From contig DATKMK010000079.1 of NCBI GenBank assembly GCA_035541895.1, positions 1 through 64,000 on the forward strand: 64,000 nucleotides of DNA, in the 5' to 3' direction. Both the position numbers and the translations under genes were made by a program. This document shows, one piece after another, positions 33,291 to 40,740 of this stretch (its first letter is position 1; each line of letters opens with the position of its first letter). The stretch is from DATKMK01 sp035541895 (GTDB taxonomy: Bacteria; Desulfobacterota; Binatia; HRBIN30; JACQVA1). The notes under the pieces are model-generated. The model made no database searches and had not been told where the DNA came from. It saw only the letters and a list, made by a program, of their open reading frames with translations.

Positions 33291-33440
33291 CTCACCACAG
33301 AGGCACTGAGGCACGGAGAATGAGATCCTCCAGGATCGAAGACTCCACTGCGAAACTTCATCCTCGATCGGGGTTGGTTCTTCATCTGTGAGCTTCCGAA
33401 TTCGTTGTCGTCTCTGTGTCTTCGCGTCTCGGTGGTGAAT
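33291..33440. repeat. MITE-like inverted-repeat element
   Basis: The left end (33291-33320) reads CTCACCACAGAGGCACTGAG and continues GCACGGAGAA. The right end (33411-33440) carries the inverse TCTCTGTGTCTTCGCGTCTC then GGTGGTGAAT. Such ACCACAGAGnCACnGAG termini belong to a common dispersed intergenic repeat family found across many bacteria, often miscalled as HHRDAKTQR-type proteins. Here it sits between the Spy-like gene and the small membrane protein. It has no transposase, so any movement would be in trans. The 33281-33540 gap holds nothing else coding. Confidence 0.7.
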
Positions 33441-33540
33441 TTCTTCCCCCTCAAGGCTAGCGCCGCGACGCATCGAATCAGCGCCGTCGTTGCTTCACTG
33501 CCGTGGAGGCTCTACACTCGAACCACGACGTGGAGACACG

Positions 33541-33729
33541 ATGAACACTTCGACGGCGGTACGCGCCTTGACCTTGACCAGCCGCATCGTTCCACCGGTG
33601 GTGGCCACCGCGGCACTGATCGGATTCGCCCTCTTTGCGTGGCGCAGCTGGCTGCGTGTGCGCGCGGAAGCCGAATGGGAAAGCGACTGGGCCGAGTTTC
33701 AACGCCGCCGACTCGACCGCGACGTCTGA
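33541..33729 (+). CDS. Small single-span membrane protein
   Basis: This is a 62-residue protein with one predicted transmembrane helix (about 14-36, IVPPVVATAALIGFALFAWRSW) and a charged tail (RAEAEWESDWAEFQRRRLDRDV). The start at 33541 follows GGAGACACG. Its stop is one base before the Nudix gene, so the two are probably cotranslated. Function unknown. Confidence 0.55.
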   Translation: MNTSTAVRALTLTSRIVPPVVATAALIGFALFAWRSWLRVRAEAEWESDWAEFQRRRLDRDV

Positions 33730-33730
33730 G

Positions 33731-34306
33731 ATGGATTTGCAGACGATCCGCGAGCGACTGCGCCGGCATCGACCAGCGGTCGTGTCTCACAACGGACACG
33801 CGCGCGCCGCCGTGGCGATGATCTTGCGCGAGAGCACGCGCGCGTGCGACGTGCTGCTCATTCAACGCAGCGAACGAGCGAACGATCCATGGTCGGGACA
33901 CATGGCCTTTCCAGGCGGCCGCGAGGACGCGGACGATCGGGAGTTGGTGCACACCGCGGCGCGCGAAGTGCGCGAAGAAGTCGGCATTGATTTGCGCACC
34001 TCCGGGCAATTGCTGGGGCAACTCGACGACGTGCAGGCCATCGCGCGCGATCGGCCGATCGGGATGACGATCCGGCCCTACGTCTTTGCGCTCACCAACG
34101 ACGTGGTTCTGCAGCTCGATCGCCGCGAAGTCGAATCGACCGTCTGGCTCCCGCTGGCGTTTCTCACGATGCCCGAAGCGAAAGGCACCTACACGCGCCG
34201 GCTCGCCGGCAGCATGCAGGACTTCCCGGCGTTCGTGTATCAAGGCTACCGGGTGTGGGGTCTGACGTACAGAATGCTGACCGGTTTTCTCGACTTGGTG
34301 CAGTAG
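33731..34306 (+). CDS. Nudix hydrolase (CoA pyrophosphatase-like)
   Basis: This is a 191-residue Nudix protein. The Nudix box is G-GREDADDRELVHTAAREVREEVG (GX5EX7REUXEEXGU), at about 57-80. Before it lies LLIQRSERANDPWSGHMAFPGG, the UPF0035-type signature of CoA/acyl-CoA diphosphatases (NudL/NUDT7-like), here split as LLIQRSERANDPW and SGHMAFPGG. It would hydrolyse CoA derivatives to phosphopantetheine and 3',5'-ADP. The length fits the family. It converges with the YkgJ-like gene (20 bp gap). Confidence 0.92.
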   Translation: MDLQTIRERLRRHRPAVVSHNGHARAAVAMILRESTRACDVLLIQRSERANDPWSGHMAFPGGREDADDRELVHTAAREVREEVGIDLRTSGQLLGQLDDVQAIARDRPIGMTIRPYVFALTNDVVLQLDRREVESTVWLPLAFLTMPEAKGTYTRRLAGSMQDFPAFVYQGYRVWGLTYRMLTGFLDLVQ

Positions 34307-34326
34307 AAGCGCCCGTCGCTGCGCAG

Positions 34327-34719
34327 CTACAGATCCGGCCGTCGAATCACGAACTCCATCACCTCGTCGTAGTGATAGCCGCAGTTCCGATCGGCCAACT
34401 CCATCTCGCGGATTGGCTGGTCGTACCAAGGGTAGCCGCGGCACACGAGCGGTCGCTCGTCGTATGCCATGCAGCGCCCGTCCTCACCGAGCTGATCGCA
34501 CGCGTACAGATGCGCCTCGTTCGGTAGACGCATCACGTAAAACGGATTGCGCTGCAGCGCTTCTGCGCGCGTCAGCGGACGCCAATGCTTGGCGGCGAAC
34601 GGCATGTCGGACGGAATGCCGAGCACGCTCGTGATCGACGCCATTGCTTGAATCTCTTCCGGCGATTGCTGCAACGTCAACACGCGGCAGCAAGCGCCGC
34701 ATTGATTGCAAAGGCTCAT
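34327..34719 (-). CDS. YkgJ-type Cys-cluster protein
   Basis: This is a 130-residue protein of the YkgJ/FliB-like Zn- or Fe-S-binding family. The N-terminal C-x2-C-x3-C-C cluster is CNQCGACC (4-11), followed by YACDQLGEDGRCMAYDERPLVCRGYP. Members are found widely and are thought to bind a metal or Fe-S cofactor; no specific role is known here. The ATG at 34719 lacks a clear ribosome site. It converges with the Nudix gene. Confidence 0.88.
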   Translation of the reverse strand: MSLCNQCGACCRVLTLQQSPEEIQAMASITSVLGIPSDMPFAAKHWRPLTRAEALQRNPFYVMRLPNEAHLYACDQLGEDGRCMAYDERPLVCRGYPWYDQPIREMELADRNCGYHYDEVMEFVIRRPDL

Positions 34720-35770
34720 GTAGGTGCCAACGCTCGTACTCGGCTAACGACTCGGATCACGACCGCAGATCTCGAAACTCAAAATGCCGACGCGCACCCA
34801 GTCGGTTCACGATTTCGTCGATGGACGCAGGAGGATCGGATCATCGGTTTGTCTTGCAGCTTCCAGGATCTTCCGAGATTCGGCGCGCCCATCGTGGATG
34901 CGCCCCTCTTCTTTGTCGCCCTCGATCAGGAGGCGGAGACACGCCACCGAACGCTGGCCGCTCAGGCGCGGCCTCCCTTGCCGTCGCCTGGAGCGGCTGG
35001 TTCGGCCTGACCCGGCCGCCACCACCCAGAATGCCGGGCCGCGGGTCACGGAACTCCACAACCCAGCGAGATTCATCGTGCCGAAACGCCTCGGCCTTGA
35101 GGTGCTTCCAATTTGCTCCGAGCCATCCAGTGCTCAGATCTGCCCGCGCTAGGCACACCGCCTAGCCCGATATCACCGCGGGTGCAAACCTTGCCAGGAT
35201 TTCGCAGCGTATCACCGCCGGCCGCATCGGGAGGATCACAGGCTAACACGCAGCGCCCCCGAAGGTATGGGGGCCCTCCCCACAGCCGATCGGCGGGGCT
35301 CAACACGCCGTGCCCACCGCGGTTGAGGACGTGCGTGTACACCATGGTGGTCCCACATCGGCATGGCCCAGCAGTTCTTGCACGGTCCGGATGTCCCGCC
35401 ATACGCTTCGCAACTGGGGATGACTGGTTTGTTCTCAACGGATACGTTGCGAACGGGCGCCGAAACGTCGCGTCAGTCGACTGGCTTACCGATCCGCGCC
35501 TGACGTCGAGTAGACCCCAAAGAAATTTTCATCCGTGGTCCCTTCCATCACCAACGAGTACTTCAGACCACCCGCGGTCGTCAGCGGGCCTTACTTACCT
35601 ACCCGCGGCGACACGACGGCGCGGTAGAATCGCGGCGTCAAAGCGCCGGCTGTCGCGCGCGAAGACTTTACCAAGCGCTTGATTCGGACCAGAACGTCCA
35701 CCGCGTCAATTTTAGCCGGTCGAGAAGCACCTGCAAACCTTCGTGCACCGCCAACGGCGACTCCGGTACG
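34720..35770. other. Gene-poor scar with degenerate repeat and integrase sequence
   Basis: This is about 1 kb without an intact gene. Leftward reading at 34975-35035 gives an RPNQPLQATA-like peptide, a signature of a dispersed repeat often miscalled as protein. Short GC-poor runs (35500-35720) also break the local pattern. An integrase remnant occupies 35283-35395 (separate entry). The region looks like an old insertion site or a degraded integron/mobile element. Confidence 0.6.
35283..35395 (-). pseudogene. Frameshifted C-terminal remnant of an integron-type tyrosine recombinase
   Basis: Read leftward, 35395-35354 encodes DIRTVQELLGHADV and 35351-35283 encodes TTMVYTHVLNRGGHGV followed by LSPADRL. 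The two are joined only if one base is restored at 35352-35353. Together these match the C-terminal box of integron/XerC-like integrases, including the GH and the catalytic Tyr (in VYTHVLNRG). The upstream Arg-containing boxes and the start are not recognisable. It is inactive. Confidence 0.8.
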
Positions 35771-36505
35771 TCATGGCCCGCCCAAAAAACGCAAGCGAGT
35801 TGTCGCCATCTCGTGCCGACCCGCCGCCAATCCGTCGGGGGTGTCGAGCACACGCCAATAGCCATCGTAGCGATAACCGTACAGCGCTTCGCCGGCGCGC
35901 AGCAGATCGATCGCGGTGCGCTTTGCAACGCTGTAGACGCCCGGCTTCATGTACTCGAAGACGCGCGGTTCGAAGATCCACACGCCGCCGTACATCAACG
36001 GTGTCAGCGGCTCGCCGACGGCGGCCGGAACACCGAGGAAGCGGCGCACTCGATCGGCCGCATCGAGTTCGATTGCACCGTAGCTCTGCACGTCGGGGTC
36101 ATCGCGCAGCAGCATCGTGCTGATGCCGCCGTGCGAGCGATGAAACGCCAGCATCGCCGGCAGGTCGAGATCGACGATGGTGTCGGCGTTGGCGATCACA
36201 AACGTGTCGTCGCGCAGAAACGGCTCCGCGTTCTTGATCGCGCCGCCGGTGTCGAGAATCGGATCTTCCTCGGAATACTCAATGCGCACGCCAAAGTCGC
36301 GTCCGTCGCCGAGCACCCGGCGTATCTGGTCACCGAGGTGATGGAGATTGATCAGCACCTCGCGGATGCCCGCCGACCGCAGCAACATCAGCGGATAGGC
36401 AATCATCGGCCGGCCTCCGACTTCAAGGAGCGGCTTGGGCGTGTGGTCGGTGAGGGGACGCAGCCGGGTGCCGAGGCCGGCGGCGAGAATCATCGCGCGG
36501 ATCAT
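35771..36505 (-). CDS. murU: MurU-like nucleotidyltransferase (NDP-sugar pyrophosphorylase family)
   Basis: This is a 244-residue nucleotidyltransferase. MILAAGLGTRLRPLTDHTPK is the nucleotide/phosphate-binding signature, followed by VIANADTIVDLDLPAM (metal Asp) and MYGGVWIF. It sits 62 bp after an AmgK-like kinase. In Pseudomonas, AmgK phosphorylates N-acetylmuramate and MurU makes UDP-MurNAc, a peptidoglycan recycling route; that pairing supports the name. The ATG at 36505 (MIRAMILAAG) or the one four codons later are both possible. A longer upstream frame is a shadow. Confidence 0.8.
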   Translation of the reverse strand: MIRAMILAAGLGTRLRPLTDHTPKPLLEVGGRPMIAYPLMLLRSAGIREVLINLHHLGDQIRRVLGDGRDFGVRIEYSEEDPILDTGGAIKNAEPFLRDDTFVIANADTIVDLDLPAMLAFHRSHGGISTMLLRDDPDVQSYGAIELDAADRVRRFLGVPAAVGEPLTPLMYGGVWIFEPRVFEYMKPGVYSVAKRTAIDLLRAGEALYGYRYDGYWRVLDTPDGLAAGRHEMATTRLRFLGGP

Positions 36506-36567
36506 GAGAACGGTAGGCAGCGAGCAGACGGCAATCGGCGGTGGCGACGGTCCATCAGCAACTCGGC

Positions 36568-37638
36568 TCAGTTGCGAAGCTCGGGAAAGTATTCGGCGAG
36601 AATTTCGCGCACCGTGAAGAGCGACGGGTCGCGATCGAGTAGCCGGCGGATCTGGCGCAGCGTCGAGGGGAGATAGCGCAGGTAGCCGGGCTTTCGCTTC
36701 ACGATGTCGAGGTAGTGAAAGCGACCGACGACCTTGAACGCCTTCTGCAACGCACAGGCGAAGTACTGTCGCCGCATCGTCTCGGCGTCCCACTCGGGTC
36801 CGCCACGAGCGCGCCACTGCGTGTGATAGTAGTCGAGCAGTTCGGTCTCGACCGGCGGCATGATCTTCAGCGGCGTGTCGCGATCGCCGAGCAGCGTCGC
36901 CAGATCGTACGTCGCCGGTGCGAGCAACGCGTCCTGAAAATCGATCACGCGGATGCGGCCGCTGTGCACAAACAAGTTCCACGAGTGGAAGTCGCGGTGC
37001 GCAAGAAACCGCGGCGCGGCTCCTAGTTCGGCCGCGATGGAGTTGAAATGCCGACGCAGCTCGGCGAGCGCCGTAGACGGCACGGGCGCAGGCAAACGTT
37101 TCTCCAGTCCGTACTCGATGAAGTGCTCGAATTCCCAATTGAAGAGACGCTCGTCGAAGGCCTGCTGGAAGGCAATGCACGTCTCGTCCCGTCGGCGCGT
37201 GCCGTCGAGCACAATCGTCAGCAACTGATCGATCGCAGGCTGGTACCACTCGACGATCGCGCGCGGCTCCAGCGGTTGGATGACGTCCCAGAGCGCGGCA
37301 TCGCCGATGTCCTCGAGCACGATCAGGCCGCGTGCGCTGGCATCATGAAAGATGCGAGGCACGCTGACACCGAGCCCAGCAAGGAAACGATGGACGTTGA
37401 CGAAGAGCTGTTCCTTGAGGGGCTCCTTGAATACCGCCAGCTCTTCCGACGAGATCGACACGCCGCGATCGGCGAGAATCATGATCACGACGCTCGCCGG
37501 CGCCGCGCCGCCGCGTAGATGTGCACGCACGTACCGACGGGTCGACGCGTCCCCGGCGAGCGGCACAACGGCGTCGACGCGGGTCTCACGACCGAAGCAG
37601 TCGGCCAAGACGGTACGAATCGGTTCCTCGTTCGACAC
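36568..37638 (-). CDS. amgK: AmgK-like amino-sugar kinase (aminoglycoside phosphotransferase fold)
   Basis: This is a 356-residue kinase of the aminoglycoside phosphotransferase family. The catalytic loop is HRDFHSWNLFV and the metal loop VIDFQDALLAPATYDLATLL. The N-terminus carries GDASTRRYVR, typical of AmgK (N-acetylmuramate/GlcNAc anomeric kinase). Together with the MurU-like gene it supplies UDP-MurNAc from recycled wall sugar. The GTG start at 37638 is 12 bp after the RmuC stop, suggesting cotranscription. Confidence 0.82.
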   Translation of the reverse strand: MSNEEPIRTVLADCFGRETRVDAVVPLAGDASTRRYVRAHLRGGAAPASVVIMILADRGVSISSEELAVFKEPLKEQLFVNVHRFLAGLGVSVPRIFHDASARGLIVLEDIGDAALWDVIQPLEPRAIVEWYQPAIDQLLTIVLDGTRRRDETCIAFQQAFDERLFNWEFEHFIEYGLEKRLPAPVPSTALAELRRHFNSIAAELGAAPRFLAHRDFHSWNLFVHSGRIRVIDFQDALLAPATYDLATLLGDRDTPLKIMPPVETELLDYYHTQWRARGGPEWDAETMRRQYFACALQKAFKVVGRFHYLDIVKRKPGYLRYLPSTLRQIRRLLDRDPSLFTVREILAEYFPELRN

Positions 37639-37650
37639 GGCGTCTTCTCT

Positions 37651-39090
37651 TCAGGCCTTCTCGCTCGCCGACGGCAGCGGCAGCATCGCCTGCTCCTCAG
37701 GCGCCTGCAACACGCGCGGGGCACTCTCGATCATCCGCGGCGGCTCGATGTCGGGACCGCTGCCGGCGCCGAGTTCCTTGAATCGCCGTGCACTGACGAG
37801 GACGCGACTCTCAAACGAGCCCACGGCGCTGTTGAACGACTCGACGCTACGCTGCAGCGCTTTGCGAAGATCTTCGAAGTGTCCGGCCAGCGTCGCCACG
37901 CGCTCGTAGAGCTGTCGCCCCAAGTCGCTGATGCGCTCGGCGTTGGCGGCGAGTTGCTCCTGCGTCCATCCGTACGCGACGGCGCGCAGCAGCGCGATGA
38001 GCGTGATCGGCGTCGCAATCAGCACGCGCCGGCTGACGCCGGCCTCGATCAAGGTCGGGTCCTGCTCCAACGCGGCGCTGAAGAACGAATCGCCGGGAAC
38101 GAACATGACGACGAATTCCGGGGTCGGCTGAAACTGCGCCCAATAGGTCTTCGACGCGAGCTGATCCATGTGGGTGCGGAGTTGCCGCGCATGGTCCTTG
38201 AGTTTCGCACTGCGCGTATCATCGTCGGCGGCTTCGAACGCTTCGATGTACGCCTGCAATGGCGTCTTGGCGTCGACCACGACATTCTTGCCGCCGGGCA
38301 GTTTCACGACCACGTCGGGCCGCAGCCGTCCGTCGGCGGTCGTGACGGTCTCCTGCTCGATAAAGTCGCAGTGCGCGAGCATGCCGGCGATCTCGACCAC
38401 ACGCTTGAGTTGAATTTCGCCCCAGCGCCCGCGCACGGTCGGCGAGCGCAGGGCCTTGACCAAGTTTCCGGTCTCGGCCTGGAGCCGCTCTTGGCTCTCG
38501 GCCAGTGAGCGGACCTGCTGACTGAGCGCGCCGTACGCCTGCTGACGCGCCAGTTCGAGGCCGCTGATCTGCGCGTCGACCTTTTGCAGCGACTCGCGGA
38601 TCGGCGCGACCAGCGTCTCGACCGCCTTCTGTCGCTGCTCGAGATCGCCCTTGGCTTGGCTCTGAAACGTCTCCAGCGTTGCTTTGGCGAGCTCGATGAA
38701 CGATTGATTGTTACTGCGCAGCGCATCGGCCGAGAGGGCCTTGAAGGAATCAGTGAGCTGCTGACTGAGCTGCTGCACGTGCGCCAGCTTCTCTGCGGCG
38801 ACCTGCCGCTCGTGCTCCAGCGTGGTGGTCAATTCGGACTGACGGGCGGTCAGCTCGACGATCTGCCCGCGCGCCTGGGCGAGGTGCCCCTCGATTTCGG
38901 CGCGCGCGGCATGGGCGGCTGCAACGTCGCGCTCGCGCGCGTTGAGCCGTTCGGACAACGCCGCCAAATCAGCGTGGGCCTTGGTCAAGCTTTCGGCACG
39001 TTGGGCAGCGGCGTGCGCACGAGCGATCACCCACGCAACCACTGCCCCAACCACACCCGCGGCCACCAGGACCAGCGCCGAAGAATTCAT
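37651..39090 (-). CDS. rmuC: DNA recombination protein RmuC
   Basis: This is about 479 residues: an N-terminal membrane anchor (about 3-24, LVLVAAGVVGAVVAWVIA), a long coiled coil (30-190) with Ala/Glu/Gln heptads, and a C-terminal nuclease-like RmuC domain (SPTVRGRWGEIQLKRVVE, DVVVKLPGGKNVVVDAKTPL, FVPGDSFFSAAL). RmuC limits recombination between inverted repeats. The length and order match the family. The ATG at 39090 (MNSSALV) is chosen to start at the anchor; an extension to 39135 is not needed. Confidence 0.94.
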   Translation of the reverse strand: MNSSALVLVAAGVVGAVVAWVIARAHAAAQRAESLTKAHADLAALSERLNARERDVAAAHAARAEIEGHLAQARGQIVELTARQSELTTTLEHERQVAAEKLAHVQQLSQQLTDSFKALSADALRSNNQSFIELAKATLETFQSQAKGDLEQRQKAVETLVAPIRESLQKVDAQISGLELARQQAYGALSQQVRSLAESQERLQAETGNLVKALRSPTVRGRWGEIQLKRVVEIAGMLAHCDFIEQETVTTADGRLRPDVVVKLPGGKNVVVDAKTPLQAYIEAFEAADDDTRSAKLKDHARQLRTHMDQLASKTYWAQFQPTPEFVVMFVPGDSFFSAALEQDPTLIEAGVSRRVLIATPITLIALLRAVAYGWTQEQLAANAERISDLGRQLYERVATLAGHFEDLRKALQRSVESFNSAVGSFESRVLVSARRFKELGAGSGPDIEPPRMIESAPRVLQAPEEQAMLPLPSASEKA

Positions 39091-39244
39091 AACAACCCGC
39101 GGGCGATATAACACGGAACCAGATTTCGCCAACACGTGGCGATTCAGACCATGCGAATTGCGCCGGCACGAGCCCTACGCTATAGCTTCCGGCGATGCCG
39201 TTTGGTCTTTCGTTGCGGCCGCTTGATGCCGCCGCGAGTCCTGC

Positions 39245-39904
39245 ATGACCCCTTCAACCTTCTTCGAGCTCATCGAACACGGCGGCGTGGTCATGTACCC
39301 GCTGTTGCTGTGTTCCGTCATCAGCATCGCGGTGATCGTCGAACGCTTGTGGTCGCTGACGCGGGCGACGCGGCGGTCAACTCAGCTACATCGCGTCGCC
39401 TCCGAAGCCTTCGAAGAGGGCGGCGTGACCGACGCGCTCGCGGTCTGCCGGCGCGACGATTCGCCGCTGGCGGGGGTGTATCGAGCGGTTTTGACTTCGA
39501 ACGCTCCGGATGCCGATTCGCGGACACGGATTGCGCAACGCAAGCTCGCCGAAGCCGCACGCGGATTGAAGCGCTACGTCTGGCTGCTCGGCACGATCGG
39601 TAGTTTGGCCCCCTTCATCGGATTGTTCGGCACTGTGCTCGGTATCATCCGCTCGTTCGAGAACATGGCCGCCACCGGCTCCGGCGGGTTTGCCGTCGTC
39701 GCCGCCGGCATCTCAGAGGCCTTGATCGCCACCGCGGCGGGGCTCGTCGTCGGCGTGTTGTCGATCTTCGCGTACAACGCGTTCATGGTGCGCATCAACA
39801 ATCACAGCGCGGTGCTGCGCGAGTGGACCGACGAGTTCCTGCTCCACCTGCTCGCGCCGCCGGCGCGCGAAGAAAGTCATCCGCGTGTCGCTCAGTCCCG
39901 TTGA
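39245..39904 (+). CDS. TolQ/ExbB/MotA-type proton channel subunit
   Basis: This is a 219-residue inner-membrane protein with three transmembrane helices (about 15-35, 105-130, 145-175). The core has LLGTIGSLAPFIGLFGTVLGII and AAGISEALIATAAGLVVGVLSI (given here as separate helices), the TolQ/ExbB signature. It pairs with the ExbD/TolR-type gene, which overlaps its end by 20 bp. It supplies proton-motive energy for outer-membrane import or cell-envelope integrity. No TonB or TolA gene is next to it. ATG at 39245. Confidence 0.92.
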   Translation: MTPSTFFELIEHGGVVMYPLLLCSVISIAVIVERLWSLTRATRRSTQLHRVASEAFEEGGVTDALAVCRRDDSPLAGVYRAVLTSNAPDADSRTRIAQRKLAEAARGLKRYVWLLGTIGSLAPFIGLFGTVLGIIRSFENMAATGSGGFAVVAAGISEALIATAAGLVVGVLSIFAYNAFMVRINNHSAVLREWTDEFLLHLLAPPAREESHPRVAQSR

Positions 39905-40307
39905 AATGGAAGGCGGCGAGGATATCGTCGCCGAAATCAACGTCACACCGCTCACCGACATCTTTCTGGTGCTGCTGATCATCTTCATGGTCACCAGCAC
40001 GGCGCTGACGCAACAAGGTACCAAGGTCAACCTCCCACGCGCCGGCGGCGGCGGCGCCGAAGCCGCGAGCGTCATCGTGACCGCCACCGCGGATCATCGC
40101 CTTGAACTCAACGGCAAACCGGTTGCGCGCGACGCCTTGCTGCCGGCACTCCAGGCCGCGCTGGCGAACGCCGCCGAGAAGCATGTGATCCTGCAGGGTG
40201 ACCGCAGCGTGATTCTCGAAGACGCGGTACAGATCATGACGACGGCGAAGGAGGCGGGCGCCGAAAAGATCGCCATCGCCACCGAGCCCAAGGCTGCAAA
40301 GCCGTAG
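39885..40307 (+). CDS. ExbD/TolR-type energising protein
   Basis: This is a 140-residue protein with one transmembrane helix (about 22-42, with Asp at LTDIFLVLLIIFMVTS; Asp25 is the proton-linked residue) and a periplasmic domain. It partners the ExbB/TolQ-type channel upstream. The GTG at 39885 lies inside that gene; an ATG at 39906 is an alternative. The domain order is normal for the family. Confidence 0.92.
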   Translation: MSLSPVEMEGGEDIVAEINVTPLTDIFLVLLIIFMVTSTALTQQGTKVNLPRAGGGGAEAASVIVTATADHRLELNGKPVARDALLPALQAALANAAEKHVILQGDRSVILEDAVQIMTTAKEAGAEKIAIATEPKAAKP

Positions 40308-40314
40308 AGTCGCC

Positions 40315-40683
40315 GTGCCGACCAAGCGCGCCACGTCATCGTCGTCGATCGGGGACTACATCCGCCGGCAACGGGAGCTGGCCAACATTTCGCTGCGCAA
40401 GATGGCCGACATGAGCGGCGTCTCCGCCGGGGTGTTGAGCGAAATCGAGCAGGGGCTGCGCAACCCCAGCCGAACGCTGCTGCAATCGATCGCCACCGCG
40501 CTCCGGCTTTCCGCCGAGACCTTGCAGTTGCAAGCCGGCGTCATCGATCCGCGCGACGTCGACGACGCCGATGCGGTGCGCGAGATCAAGCGCGACCCCC
40601 ACCTCACCGATCGCCAGCGCGAGACACTCGTCGAGATCTATTCCGCGTTTCGTGCGGTGAATCGTACGAGGCGTGAGTCGTGA
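40315..40683 (+). CDS. XRE-type HTH transcriptional regulator
   Basis: This is a 122-residue protein with an N-terminal HTH (IGDYIRRQRELANISLRKMADMSGVSAGVLSEIEQG as separate helices, about 12-47) and a short acidic C-terminal helix region. It follows the ExbD/TolR-type gene by 7 bp, so it may be cotranscribed. The GTG start at 40315 is the only one that leaves the HTH whole. The binding site is not visible. Its 3' end lies in an inverted-repeat element (40671-40740). Confidence 0.88.
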   Translation: MPTKRATSSSSIGDYIRRQRELANISLRKMADMSGVSAGVLSEIEQGLRNPSRTLLQSIATALRLSAETLQLQAGVIDPRDVDDADAVREIKRDPHLTDRQRETLVEIYSAFRAVNRTRRES

Positions 40684-40740
40684 ACGGTGAGTCGGGAGAC
40701 AGTTCCGCCAGTTATCAGTCACGAATCCCGCGTCACGCTC
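40671..40740. repeat. Intergenic inverted-repeat element (TGAGTCGTGAA type)
   Basis: Left arm 40671-40694 (GCGTGAGTCGTGAACGGTGA then GTCG) and right arm 40717-40740 (AGTCACGAATCCCGCGTCAC then GCTC) are imperfect inverted repeats. They overlap the 3' ends of the convergent XRE and NorD/CbbO-type genes. The same GTGAGT/ACTCAC motif recurs at 47199-47317, suggesting a dispersed element family. Confidence 0.6.

Noticed and set aside
33015..33473. Leftward frame with an HHRDAKTQR peptide
   Set aside because: This peptide is the usual false translation of the ACCACAGAG repeat element, not a gene.
34841..35158. Leftward frame with an RPNQPLQATA peptide
   Set aside because: This peptide is typical of a dispersed repeat miscalled as coding; no domain or ribosome site supports it.
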